Both the position numbers and the translations under genes were made by a program. The notes below the pieces were generated by a model. The model searched no databases. It worked only from the letters and a program-made list of their open reading frames with translations, and was not told where the DNA came from. Below are positions 46,448 through 56,821 of a DNA stretch of 64,000 bases, in pieces. How positions within the stretch are numbered: position 1 is the stretch's first letter; every line of letters begins with the position of its first letter. The stretch spans positions 43,536,604 to 43,600,603 of the forward strand of contig CM055103.1 of the NCBI GenBank assembly GCA_029204225.1, given 5' to 3'. Source of the DNA: Diphasiastrum complanatum (lineage: Eukaryota > Streptophyta > Lycopodiopsida > Lycopodiales > Lycopodiaceae).

Positions 46448-46526
46448 CTGTGGTGCGTGCATTGAAATACTTCAGCACATTGTCTTCAACGAAACACAAC
46501 AATGGAGGATAAAATGAGATGCATAC
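46448..46526 (-). other. Intron 2 of the transposase gene (A)
   Basis: Donor GTATGCATC after ...VLSQ, acceptor CACCACAG before DCAASVCERNW, phase 0. Copy B keeps both sites. Confidence 0.6.
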
Positions 46527-46872
46527 CTGAGAAAGGACACGCAGTGCAAGATGCTGTATAGATGGGTATGTGCTACCGAACATGGTCCACCAGGTAATGG
46601 GTAGCTGCCTCCTCTCTGGATCCTGAGCAGCCGGGTGGCTGAATGTGCCCATGCCGAAACAAAATGCAGCGAGCTCCTCCATGAGCCTGATAGGATCCAA
46701 ACCTATGTGTGGACCCACCCTGTGAATGTACTGAAGCCAATCGGCCTCGAGCTCCCTGTCTGCGATCTGTGTCGGGGAGAGGAAGAGGGGATGCAGCATG
46801 TGTGCAACGCTGTGGATACTCCTGTGGAAGTAGTTCCACCGCGTCTCCCAGATGAACTTCAGCTCTGTCATC

Positions 46873-46986
46873 CTGCAGGTGAGAGGCATGTGGTGTAGGG
46901 CATTACGAAAAAACTTAACATTGACAGAAAAACAAACTAGCAATCACTAAAAAGATAAAGGCCAATTACATTACTATACCGCTTAC
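46873..46986 (-). other. Intron 1 of the transposase gene (A)
   Basis: Donor GAGAG/GTAAGC, acceptor CACCTGCAG, phase 2, restoring ...PER MTELKFIWETRW. Conserved at 52,393-52,506 in B and, with a damaged acceptor side, at 55,940-56,033 in C. Confidence 0.75.
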
Positions 46987-48875
46987 CTCTCTGGCTACAA
47001 GATGGGCAGCTGCGGAAACTGTCCAATCCGGTCCATGAGCTCATATACCAGTCCAAGTGTCGACCCCTCGCTGTCAGCCATGCGGAGCACAATGTAAAGT
47101 GGTCGAAGCAGTCCTGACAATGTTTGTGCATCCCTCCAAAACTGGTCTCCCCTCACCGTGGAAGAAAAGTGCTCTCCATCCTCAGTGCGCGAAAATGTAC
47201 TGGCACACCAAAGATCACTGGCAACCATCTGTAGAAGCTGCGCCCTGCACCTGATTAGATGGTCGATGACCACCAAGTCGAATGCAAAGCGTGTGGGGGC
47301 TGGCTTACAGAGGTCTAGATGGCTGAACACCCGGAACATGGCAAGAACACGCCTCTTCTTGGTGACAAAAGTCACTAGGAAGAGGGCCTCACGGACGATG
47401 GCTGTAACCCAGGGAAGTGCACCTATGTCCCCCATCAGAAGGTCTATGCCGTGCGCGGCACAAGGGGTATGAACAATGTGAGGGAACTCGGCCTCTAGCA
47501 GTACACCCATCTGAATGCAGTTCGTGGCATTGTCCATCACCACTGTGACGACATTCTGTGGGCCTATGGACAGGATGGAAGACCTGATTACATCAAACAT
47601 GAACTCTGCAGATATGACTCTCCCCCCACTGCTGCAATCCACTGCCCTCAAAAACTGTGTGCCCATGCAGCTGGAGACCAGTATGTTGAGGATCGGCCTC
47701 CTCCTGACATCAGTCCAGCCATCGGACATGATGCTGCAACCATAAGTGGCCCGGTGGCGACGTAGAGGCTCCATCTCTCCAGATAGTGACTCGACCCTAT
47801 CCCTCAGCATGTGTGTGCGGACAACCTCTGAACTAGGGACTCTCCAGCTAGGGCTGACAGACTGTGCAAGGCGGAAGGCCCTTCTGAAGGGCTCGGAGTC
47901 GGTGATGACAAATGGAAGGTTCAGCTCATAAATCAGGCTGGCCACGGCCTGCGTGGCCTCTCTATCCATGTGCGGCTGATGCGCGCCGCGAATGCTCTGC
48001 TGCCTAAGAACTCTCCCAGCTGGGCGAAGGGTAGCGGACCTCCAGCACGGTGCACCAAACGTGACGGGAATGGATGATGACGCGACAGGCTGGGCACTAG
48101 TGGATGCATCAGCTGTAGACGTGGAATGGGGAGAGTGGGATGCACTGGCCGGGATGGGTGCAGCAGCGTAAGTGGGGTACACCGGTGGAGGGTGGACATC
48201 TGGCATGGGATACGAAAACTGCTGGGTAGGGAGGTCATCCGGATGTGAAGGGAGGGAGGAAGGGATCTCCTCAACATCCTGGAAGGCCTCGTCACTGGCA
48301 TCCGGGGCTTGCTCCTGCTTGGGAGGCGGAGAGTCCATGAGAAAGTCGTAAACTGGGGGAGTGCCAGCAACAGTAGGTGGTGGTGGAACCACATTGGCAA
48401 CTGGCGGACGCGGTGGGACAGGATCCACCGGAATGGGTGCAGATGGGGGTGCGTGAGGTGGAACTGTCTGAGAGGGACGAGGGGCAAAGGGACTGGACGA
48501 GGATGCACTCCCTCTCCTCGTGCGTGCCAGCCAAGCAGGCAGCAAGTCGGGGTCAACCACGTAAGGAGCGGTGCGAAACCGAAGAACACCCTCCGAAATG
48601 GTGTTCTCCCCCACCACAAGATGTGGCCCGTAGGTATCCAAAAGTCGTTGCTTGACGGGAACCGACATGCTGGCACAGGGGGCAGCATTCAGTGTGCCAC
48701 CATCTCTCGCGCGTGCGCCGAGTAGGTGACCTTTAAGGCGAGTGAGGGTGGCAACGAACTCGGTCAGGCAATATCGACAACGCACTATCCTTGCACCGGA
48801 CTTGTTAGACTTGTCGGGAACCCGCCTGACAATGTCCACCTTGTCCCACAGATTGGCAAGGTTGGAATGCACCAT

Positions 48876-49248
48876 CTCTGTAGAAAGGACTGCGGAAAGA
48901 AGGCAGAGATCTCTGTGGGTGCGATAGGAGTCGGAAGGCTTGAAAAAACCACAATAAAGGCCGAAATAGCAATAGCAGGGGAGGACGCGATCAGTGCAAT
49001 GCGAAGACAGCCGGGAGGGCGCGGACAGTAGGGCGATGGGCATACAACAAAGAGGGCGCGGACAGCAGGGAGGGCGCGAACAGTAGGGCGACGGGCAGGG
49101 AGAGAGATGAAGCGAGGTGGGGGGGATTAGGTTAAAAAAATATATAGTAATATATTAAATATTAAAAAATATTATATATTAAAAAATAATATATATTGTG
49201 GTACCGCAGATCAGTATGGATCCGCAGTACCGGGATCCGCGGATCCTG
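48876..49248 (-). promoter_or_regulatory. 5' leader and promoter region of transposase A
   Basis: C-rich on the coding strand with repeated CCGCGCCCTC words (48,990-49,100), then an AT-rich block (49,132-49,195) before the terminal GGTACC array. The leader differs from that of copy C. Confidence 0.45.
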
Positions 49249-49265
49249 GTACCGCTGGATCTATG
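49195..49265 (-). repeat. Right terminal array and tip of A
   Basis: GGTACCGCAG, GGATCC and CCTGGTACCGC words, ending CTATG at 49,261-49,265, the inverted counterpart of CATAG at 42,862. Confidence 0.8.
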
Positions 49266-49287
49266 ATATATATATATATATATATAT
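49266..49287. repeat. (TA)n between A and B
   Basis: 22 bp of AT dinucleotides separating the tip of A (CTATG) from the tip of B (CAAAGGTCCCGCG). Confidence 0.95.
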
Positions 49288-49560
49288 CAAAGGTCCCGCG
49301 TACCAGGTCCCGCGGATCCCGGTACCGCGGGACCATATATGGTACCGCGTTACTATATCGGTCGGCGGTACCAAAAAAAAAAATTTTTTTTTTTTTTGCG
49401 AAAATAACATGGGAATTTTTTTTTTTTTTTTATATTATGGTACCGTCCTGGTACCGCGGATCCCAGGGCGGTACCGTACCGGCGGTACCACTGTTATGGT
49501 ACCGGCGGTACCATACCGGCAGTACCACGGGGTATGGCGGTACCATTTTTAATATTTTTT
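49288..49560 (-). repeat. Terminal GGTACC array of B
   Basis: At least ten GGTACC palindromes plus GGATCC words and long A and T runs (49,373-49,435). The part at 49,438-49,545 is colinear, in the same orientation, with the terminal array of C at 61,137-61,225 although the two copies are inverted. Confidence 0.85.
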
Positions 49561-50059
49561 TTTAATTTTTTAATATTTTTAATATTTAATTTTTGCATAT
49601 TAACTACCAAAAAAGGGACAAAAAAAAGTAAAAAAAGGGGGTTTAGGGTGTAGTATATGTGATGTTATCCTGATACAACGGTTGAATATATACATTGTTG
49701 TTTTTTGTGCAACGCGAGCCTGGTCATGTAAGATGCAATGTCTGTAATTTTTTTAAATGCAGATGTATTACATGTGTTTATGAAATGTTGTTTGGGGTGT
49801 AGGGGTGATTGCTGTGCTCATGATGTAGGTGCATATATGTGAAACTAGCATTCACTTCAAACGAAATTAAATGAAAATAGGATACGCACATAGAATTCTT
49901 CGACATAAAATAAAGCATCACATGTACAGAGCGACATACGCACAATGTGCAACAAATAATGTAGGCCAAACACTGTATATAATGTGAAAAATCATCTGAG
50001 TACAATGGTAGACCGTCTGCTAGAGACAAACTACTGAAACTAAAACAACAGAGCCACAA
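49561..50059 (-). other. 3' non-coding part of B; small gene missing
   Basis: Homologous to the 3' region of C and A next to the transposase stop. The sequence passes from GTAGTATATG... directly to the terminal AT-rich block at about 49,600-49,640, so the 114-aa gene and its tandem repeats are deleted in B. Confidence 0.65.
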
Positions 50060-53000
50060 TCAATGCTCTGGCTCTGACTCAGACGAATGCTCTGGAGACA
50101 ACTCAGGGCCCCGAGTTGACTCTCGCAGCCGATATCTCTGCCTGTCTGGAACTGGCATGGGCTGTGTATCCGAGGGGGAAGACTCGTCATCCTCATCCTC
50201 CCAATCAGCCTCCGCATCAGCCCCCAAGCAGGCCAAACCAACAACACCTGCTCCAACTGGCTGTGATATTGCACCTCTACCTGTACCTGGAGCCCTGCGT
50301 GGTCGTCCTCTCCTCCCTGGCAGTTTCTGTGCCTTGCCTTTCTTGTTCAGTGCACCCTTGGGCCTTCCTGGTCTCTTGTGGACAAGAGGAGCTGTCAATG
50401 CCTCGTCACCCCCATGCAAATCACCTGGTTGGCTAGGCTGGGCCCAAGCTGAGGCCGACTGGGATAGGGAAGCAAAAGAGGGAACTCCCTGTGCAACTGA
50501 GCGAGGAGGATGAGCTCGTGGAGTGTGTGCCCGTGGGGCTGCTGCAAGTGGAGGAACTGGCTGTGCAGGAGGCGAGTACAGTGGCGATATGTACTGAAAG
50601 GGGTGTTGTGGTGGCCGGTACTGGTACATCCTGGGTGCTGCCAAAGGAGGAGGATGTGACATGGGTGCTGCCACTAGAGGAACCACTGTGGATGTGGGCG
50701 CTGCAAGAGAACCTGGGCACAGATGGTGGCCTGCCATGGAGACCTGGTGCTGCAGAAGTGGACGGCGATGGAGGGGCTGCAGGCCTAAATGGCATCGGTG
50801 GCACTGGAGGAGCTGTGCGACGCACATACACCCTCTGAGGAGCTGGAGGAACTATAGGCAACTCATGCGGCTGCTCTGGTTGGGACTCTGTGTATGGCAT
50901 GCTGGCAAGAGATGATGGGGGCGCCCTGACACTTGGCATCTGCTGGGCCTCTGAATCCAATGTGGCAACCAAGTCGGCCAGCTGGGCATCCGAATACAAA
51001 TGCTCTGGGCTCTGGGACTCATCCTGTGCACCAGCCTCTAAATCATCCTGTGCACGAACCTCTGAATCATCCTGTGCACCAACCCCTGAATCAACCCAAG
51101 CCTCATCCCGTGCCTCATCATGTGCACCCTGTAGACCCTGCATGGCCTCCCAATCTGTGCAATGAAAGTCATCAGGTGCCTCCTCTGGTGTGCTGTCGTA
51201 GTAACGGCCATGACTCTGTGCTGCACGCATCCAAACATCTGCGGGACCGGCATCTAAACCACTCTGCCCTCTATCAAGAGCCTCCTCCATCATGTCGACA
51301 TAGGTAGGTATGCCACTGCCCCCCCCTGTGTGCCCTGCCTGTCTGCCGGTATAACCTGTGCCATGTGTCCCACCTCTGCCACGTGATGCACCTGTGACCC
51401 CTGCCCGTGGCGTGTGCCCTGCACCTGTATAATCTGCCTCATCCCTCTCTGGTCGGGCAAACACAACCCGAATGGGCTCATCCTCATCATGCTCATCCTC
51501 TGACACTGGCTCATCTGCCTCATACAATGAGGGCTCTCTGTGCTCAAGCCCAAACTCTCTCTCTCTCTCATCTCGGCAAGCTCCCTCTCTCTCTCTCTGC
51601 CATCAACTGTGTGCCCAGGTCATCTGCAGGCATGGGATGGGTGCTGTCCGTAGGCAAGTCAACCTGGCGCTCCAAATCGGATATCTTCGTCTGCAAGGTT
51701 TAAAATTTGCATGTCAGAGAGACAACTTTATCAAGAAATGAAACCAACATACCAGGAGTCAACCAACATGCTATGAAAGATTAGCTTATCACCTGCAATG
51801 CGCTCGTAATGGTCGGAAGCCTCCTGGCGAGACGTGCGTTGGTGCTACAGAACACCAACCGCTCCAACTGACTCACTGACAACCGGTTTCTTCTCCTCGT
51901 GTGAATGAGTGCCCATGTGCTCCAATTACGCTCACACACGGAGGCAGCACAGTCCTGTGGTGCATGCATTGAAATACTTCAGCACATTGTGGCAGAGGTG
52001 GAACTTCAACGAAAGACAAAAATGGAGGATAAAATGAGATGCATACCTGAGAAAGGACACGCAGTGCAAGACGCTATATAGATGGGTATGTGCTACCGAA
52101 CATGGTCCACCAAGTAATGGGTAGCTGCCCTCTCTCTGGATCCTGGGCAGCCGGGTGGCCGAATGTGCCCATGCCGAAACGAAATGCAGCGAGCTCCTCC
52201 ATGAGCCTGATAGGATCCAAACCTATGTGTGGACCCACCCTGTGAATGTACTGAAGCCAATCGGCCTCAAGCTCCCTGTCTGCGATCTGTGTCGGAGAGA
52301 GGAAGAGGGGATGCAGCATGTGTGCAACGCTGTGGATACTCCTATGGAAGTAGTTCCACCGCGTCTCCCATATGAACTTCAGCTCTGTCATCCTGCAGGT
52401 GAGGGGCATGTGGTTTAGGGCATTACGAAAAAGCTTAACATTGACAGAAAAACAAACTAGCAAGTACTGAAAAGATAAAGGTCAATTGCAACACTGTACC
52501 GCTTACCTCTCTGGCTGCAAGATGGACAGCTGCAGGAACTGTCCAATCCGGTCCATGAGCTCATACACCAGTCCAAGTGTCGACCCCTCGCTGTCAGCCA
52601 TGCGGAGCACAATGTAGAGTGGTGGAAGCAGTCCTGACAATGTCTGTGCATCCCTCCAGAACTGGTCTCCCCTCACCGTGGAAGAAAAGTGCTCCCCATC
52701 CTCAGTGTGCGGAAATGTACTGGCACTCCAAAGATCACTGGCAACCATCTGTAGAAGCTGGGCCCTGCGCCTGATCAAACGGTCGATGACCACCAAGTCG
52801 AATGCAAAGCGCGTGGGGGTTGGCTTACGGAGGTCCAGATGGCTGAACACCTGGAACATGGCAAGAACACGCCTCTTTCTGGTGACAAAAGTCACCAGGA
52901 AGAGGGCCTCCCGGACGATGGCTCTAACCCAGAGAAGTGCTCCAATGTCCCCCATCAGAAGGTCTATGCCGTGGGCTGCACAGGGGGTATGAACAATATG

Positions 53001-53803
53001 AGGGAACTCGGCCTCTAGCAGTACACCCATCTGAATGCAGTTCGTGGCATTGTCCGTCACCACCGTGACGACATGTGGGCCTATGGCTAGGATGGAAGAC
53101 CTGATGACATCAAACATGAACTCTGCAGATATGACTCTCCCCCCCTGCTGCAATCCACTGCCCTCAAAAACTGTGTGCCCATGCAGCTGGAGACCAGTAT
53201 GTTGAGGATCGGCCTCCTCCTGACATCAGTCCAGCCATCGGACATGATGCTGCAACCGTAAGTGGCCCAGTGTCGACGTAGAGGCTCCATCTCTCTAGAC
53301 AAGGACTCGACCCTATCCCTCAGCATGTGTGTGCGAACAACCTCTGAACTAGGGACTCTCCAGCTAGGGCTGACAGACTGTGCAAGGCGGAAGGCCCTTC
53401 TGAAGGGCTCAGAGTCGGTGATGGCAAAGGGCAGGTTCAGCTCGTAAATCAGACTGGCCACGGCCTGTGTGGCCTCTCTGTCCATGTGTGGCTGATGCGC
53501 GTCGCGAATGGTCTGCTGCACAAGGGCTCTCCCTGGTGGGCGACTGGTGGTGGACCTCCAGCACGGTGCACCAACCGTGACGGGAATGGACGATGACGCG
53601 ACAGGCTGGGCATTGGTGGATGCATCGGCTGTAGACGTGGAATGGGGAGAGTGGGATGCACTGGCAGGGATGGGTGCAGCAGCATAGGTGGGGTGCATTG
53701 GTGGAGGGGCAACATTTGGGATGGGGTACGAAAACTGCTGGATGAGGAGGTCATCCGGATGGGAAGGGAAGGAAGAAGGGATCTCTTCCACATCCTCGAA
53801 GAC
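50060..53803 (-). pseudogene. hAT transposase, copy B, 5' truncated
   Basis: Exons by comparison: 53,803-52,507 (starts at FEDVEEIPSS, BED finger missing), 52,392-52,047, 51,954-51,793, 51,690-50,060. DUF659 with SDGWTD and VVTDNATN is present; a one-base loss near 53,145 shifts the frame; TAG at about 52,074 replaces CAG; a two-base loss near 50,712 shifts exon 4. The C-terminal extension is the longest: about 160 more residues than A (acidic GAQDDSEVRAQDDLEAGAQD segment), then the Pro-rich part, both AT-hooks intact (KRPGRPKG and GRRGRPRRA), an acidic stretch (ADWEDEDDESS) and SSESEPEH at the stop. The extension is thus an original part of the family. Confidence 0.85.
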
Positions 53804-54060
53804 CCGCCCCCCTCGCATTTCCTTTGAAATTTTTTTCCGCCCACCTCCGCCTTGCCATCGTTGTTGTTTTTGCCTGTCTGCCTTCGATTCCTTGCGTTGC
53901 CCTTCGCCCACGCAACGCCCTGCCTTGCATCTGACTTGCTTCGCCCAGCCTTCGCCCACTCAGCGTCTCTCTAACAGTGAACCCTGCTGTTTTTTTTCTA
54001 GCAATCTATCCTTCCAGCTTTAGCTTCATCTGCATTTTTTCCCTAGTTTTCTCCATCGCA
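53804..54060 (+). promoter_or_regulatory. 5' leader of transposase C and B-C junction
   Basis: C/T-rich leader ending just before the ATG at 54,061. The left end at about 53,803 is the breakpoint with B. No CATAG tip or GGTACC array is present, so the true 5' end of C has been lost. Confidence 0.5.
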
Positions 54061-56121
54061 ATGGTGCAATCCGACCTTTCCAGTCTGTGGGACGAGGTAG
54101 ACATTGTCAGGCGGGTTGCCAACAAGAGCAACAAGACCGGTCAGAAGATCGTGCATTGCCGATACTACCTCGTCAAATTTGCTGCTTCCCTCACTCGCCT
54201 TAAGGGCCACCTGCTCGGTGAACGCGCCAAAAATGGTGCCACCTTAAATGGTGCCCCTTGTGGCAGCATGATCGTCCCCGACAGGCAGCGACTACTGGAC
54301 ACCTACGGGCCGCGGATCGTGGTGGGGGAGAACACCATTTCGGAGGGTGTTCTTCGGTTTTGCACCGCTCCTTATGTGGCTGACCCAGAGTTGCTGCCTG
54401 CTTGACTGGCACGCATGAGGAGAGGGAGTCCATCCTCATCCCGTCCCATTGCCCCTCACCCCCCTCAGACAGTTCCGCCACACGCACCCCCATCTGCACC
54501 CATTCCGGTGGATCCCGTCCCATCACGTCCGCCAGTTGCCACTGCGGTTCCACCACCACGTCCTGTTGCTCGCACGCCCCCAGTTTACGATTTTCTCATG
54601 GATTCTCTGCCACCCGAGCAGGCCCAGGATGCTATTGACGAGGCCTTCGAGGATGTGGATGAGATCCCTTCTTCTTTCCCTTCCCATCCGGATGATCTCC
54701 CTAGCCAGCAGTTTTCGTATCCCATGCCAGATCTTGCCCCTCCACCAGTGCACCCCACTTATGCTGCTGCACCCATCCTTGCCAGTGCATCCCACTCTCC
54801 CCATTCCACGTCTACAGCCGGTGCATCCACTAGTGCCCAGCCTGTCGCGTCATCGTCCATTCCTGTCACGGTTGGTGCACCGTGCTGGAGGTCCACCATC
54901 TGTCGCCCACCAGGTAGAGCCCTTGTGCAGCAGACCATTCGCGGCGCGCATCAGTCGCACATGCAGAGAGGCCACACAGGTCGTGGCCAGTTTGATTTAC
55001 GAGCTGAACCTACTTTTTGCCATCACCGATTCTGAGCCCTTCAAAAGGGCATTCCGCCTTGCACAGTCTGTCAGCCCTAGCTGGAGAGTTCCTGGTTCAG
55101 AGGTTGTCCGTACACACATGTTGAGAGATAGGGTCGAGTCCTTGTCCAGAGAGATGGAGCCTCTACGCCGCCACTGGGCCACATGGATGCAGCATCATGT
55201 CCGATGGCTGGATTGATGTCAGGAGGAGGCCGATTCTCAACATCTTGGTCTCCAGCTGCATGGGTACACAGTTTTTGAGAGCCGTGGATTGCAGTAGAGG
55301 GGGGAGAGTCATATCTGCAGATTTCATGTACGACGTCATTAGGTCTTCCATCCTGTCCATAGGCCCCCAGCATGTCGTTACGGTGGTGACGGACAATGCC
55401 ACCAACTGTGTTCAGATGGGTGTCCTGCTAGAGGCCGAGTTCCCTCACATCGTCCATATCCCCTGTGCGGCGCACGACATAGACCTTTTGATGGGGGACA
55501 TAGGTGCACTTCCTTGGGTTAGAGCCATCGTCCGCGAGGCCCTCTTCCTGGTGACTTTTGTCACCCGGAAGAGGTGTGTTCTTGCCATGTTCCGGGTGTT
55601 CAGCCATTTGGAACTCCGTAAGCCAGCCTCCACACGCTTTGCATTCGACCTGGTGGTCATCGACCGTCTGATCAGGTGCAGGGCACAGCTTCTACAGATG
55701 GTTGCCAGTGATCTTTGGCGTGCCAGTACGTTTCAGCACACGGAGGATGGGGAGCACTTTTCTTCCAAGGTGAGGGGAGACCAGTTTTGGAGGGATGCAC
55801 AGACATTGTCAGGACTGCTTCGACCACTCTACATTGGGCTCCGCATGGTTGACAGCGAGGGGTCCACACTTGGACTGGTGTATGAGCTCATGGACTGGAT
55901 CGGACAGTTCTGGCAGCTGCCCATCTTGCAGCCAGAGAGGTAAGCGAAATTGTTCTTTATTTTTTCAGTGTTTGCTAGATTTTTTTTATGTCGATGTTAA
56001 GTTTTTTTGAAAATTTGCTTCGTCTTCGTGCAGTTGACGGAGCTGAGGTTCATCTAGGAGACGCGGTGGAACTACTTTCACAGGAGTATCCACAGCGTTG
56101 CACACATCTTGCATCCCCTCT
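54061..56121 (+). pseudogene. hAT transposase, copy C, 5' part
   Basis: ATG at 54,061 (MVQSDLSSLWDEVDIVRRVA). The BED finger has lost its second Cys (CRYY for CRYC). TGA at 54,403-54,405 replaces TGG; a shift near 54,960 moves to frame REATQVVASLIYELN; another near 55,185 leads into MSDGWIDVRRRPILNILVSS, followed by VVTDNATN and the rest of exon 1 up to PER at 55,939. Intron 1 is recognisable (55,940-56,033); exon 2 starts with a lost base and has TAG for TGG at about 56,055. hAT sequence stops at about 56,121 inside the CATCCCCTCT of VAHMLHPL, where gypsy sequence begins. Confidence 0.85.
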
Positions 56122-56796
56122 ATGGCCTATAAGTGGTGGTTAAATCTCCAGGAGACTGGGCAGACTCCCCGGTCATGGAAAGCTTTTGAAAAAGCTTTCC
56201 TAAGAGAATTTCTACCAGAAAATGAACTTGATAGAGCCTGGGAAAGAACAGTAATGGACAAGTCCCTCATCCAATATATCTCGCAGTATCGAGAAGCAAT
56301 TTTAAAGATTAAAAATATGGATGACTACCAGAAAATTAGGGGATTTGTCCGTGGCCTCAAAGACGAATATAAAGTAGAGGTCCAGAGAAACTCGCCTAAC
56401 CCTTGAGCAAGCTCTTAGATCTACTCAAATCTATGATGATTCAGTGGGTAGGAAGAGGGTGAGACAACAACCACTTTCTGAGCAGCCTCCTCAGAAAGAC
56501 TTTCAATTTAAAAAGAAATTTTTAAAAAGAAAGAAAGAAGATAAATTTAAAGGTGAAGCTCCTCAGAAACGCCCTTCACTCATACAGCCCTTAAAACCAG
56601 ATGATTTTGAGAAAGCCAAACAAGAGCGTTTGTGCTTTGTGTGTATGGGCAAGGGACACACAGTCAGACAGTGTCCCAAGGGGCCTTTCACTAAAAAAGA
56701 TAAGAAAGATAAAAAACAAGTTCATCTTGTTCAGACTCTATGTTTCCCCAGTGACTCGGCAGCTTCCGAGATCAAAGTGTATCATGAAGATCATTA
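56122..56796 (+). pseudogene. gag: Gag part of G5
   Basis: YKWWLNLQETGQTPRSWKAF through the basic tail and the knuckle CFVCMGKGHTVRQC at about 56,632-56,673. A short deletion near 56,400 (relatives encode TTLEQALRYAQ) shifts the frame. Confidence 0.88.
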
Positions 56797-56821
56797 ACAC
56801 TGTTGCCAGCTGACCTCTGCA

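Larger units (their letters stand above)
44935..48875 (-). pseudogene. hAT transposase with AT-hook extension (copy A)
   Basis: Exons by GT-AG rule and comparison with B: 48,875-46,987, 46,872-46,527, 46,447-46,286, 46,183-44,935. Start MVHSNLANLW agrees with copy C. Exon 1: BED-type zinc finger (C33, C36, H50, C67), Pro/Ser-rich linker to about residue 300, DUF659 region with SDGWTD (D385) and DNATN (D448), then CAAHGIDLL. Exon 3 (54 codons) holds the hAT dimerisation motif: CERNWSTWALIHTRRRNRL and SQLERLVFCSTNARL. Exon 4 is an unusual addition: acidic and Pro-rich repeats, two AT-hooks (KRP*RPKG, broken here; GKRGRPRRA) and an acidic tail ending AEADWEDEDD...SEFEAEH. Defects: TAG at 46,995-46,997 (CAG in B), TAG at about 45,484, TGA at about 45,240, and a (GA)n frame problem near 46,060-46,095. 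Otherwise well preserved. Confidence 0.82.
42862..49265 (-). mobile_element. hAT-like DNA transposon, copy A
   Basis: A 6.4-kb element bounded by a 17-bp imperfect terminal inverted repeat: CATAGGTCCCGCGGTAC at the left and, reversed, CATAGATCCAGCGGTAC at the right (15 of 17). Both ends carry arrays of GGTACC-containing palindromes. Inside are a four-exon transposase gene on the minus strand (44,935-48,875) and a second, convergent gene on the plus strand (44,091-44,435). A 382-bp MITE is inserted near the left end. Flanking 8-mers are CTACATAC and ATATATAT, so an 8-bp duplication is possible only if decayed. Assignment to hAT rests on the transposase domains. Confidence 0.8.

Noticed and set aside
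47057-48727. Several plus-strand frames of 60-140 codons
   Set aside because: Antisense shadows of transposase A exon 1, whose GC-rich codons keep the opposite strand open.
42854-49273. 8-bp target duplication of transposon A
   Set aside because: CTACATAC and ATATATAT agree at five of eight positions, and a TA repeat gives such matches easily.
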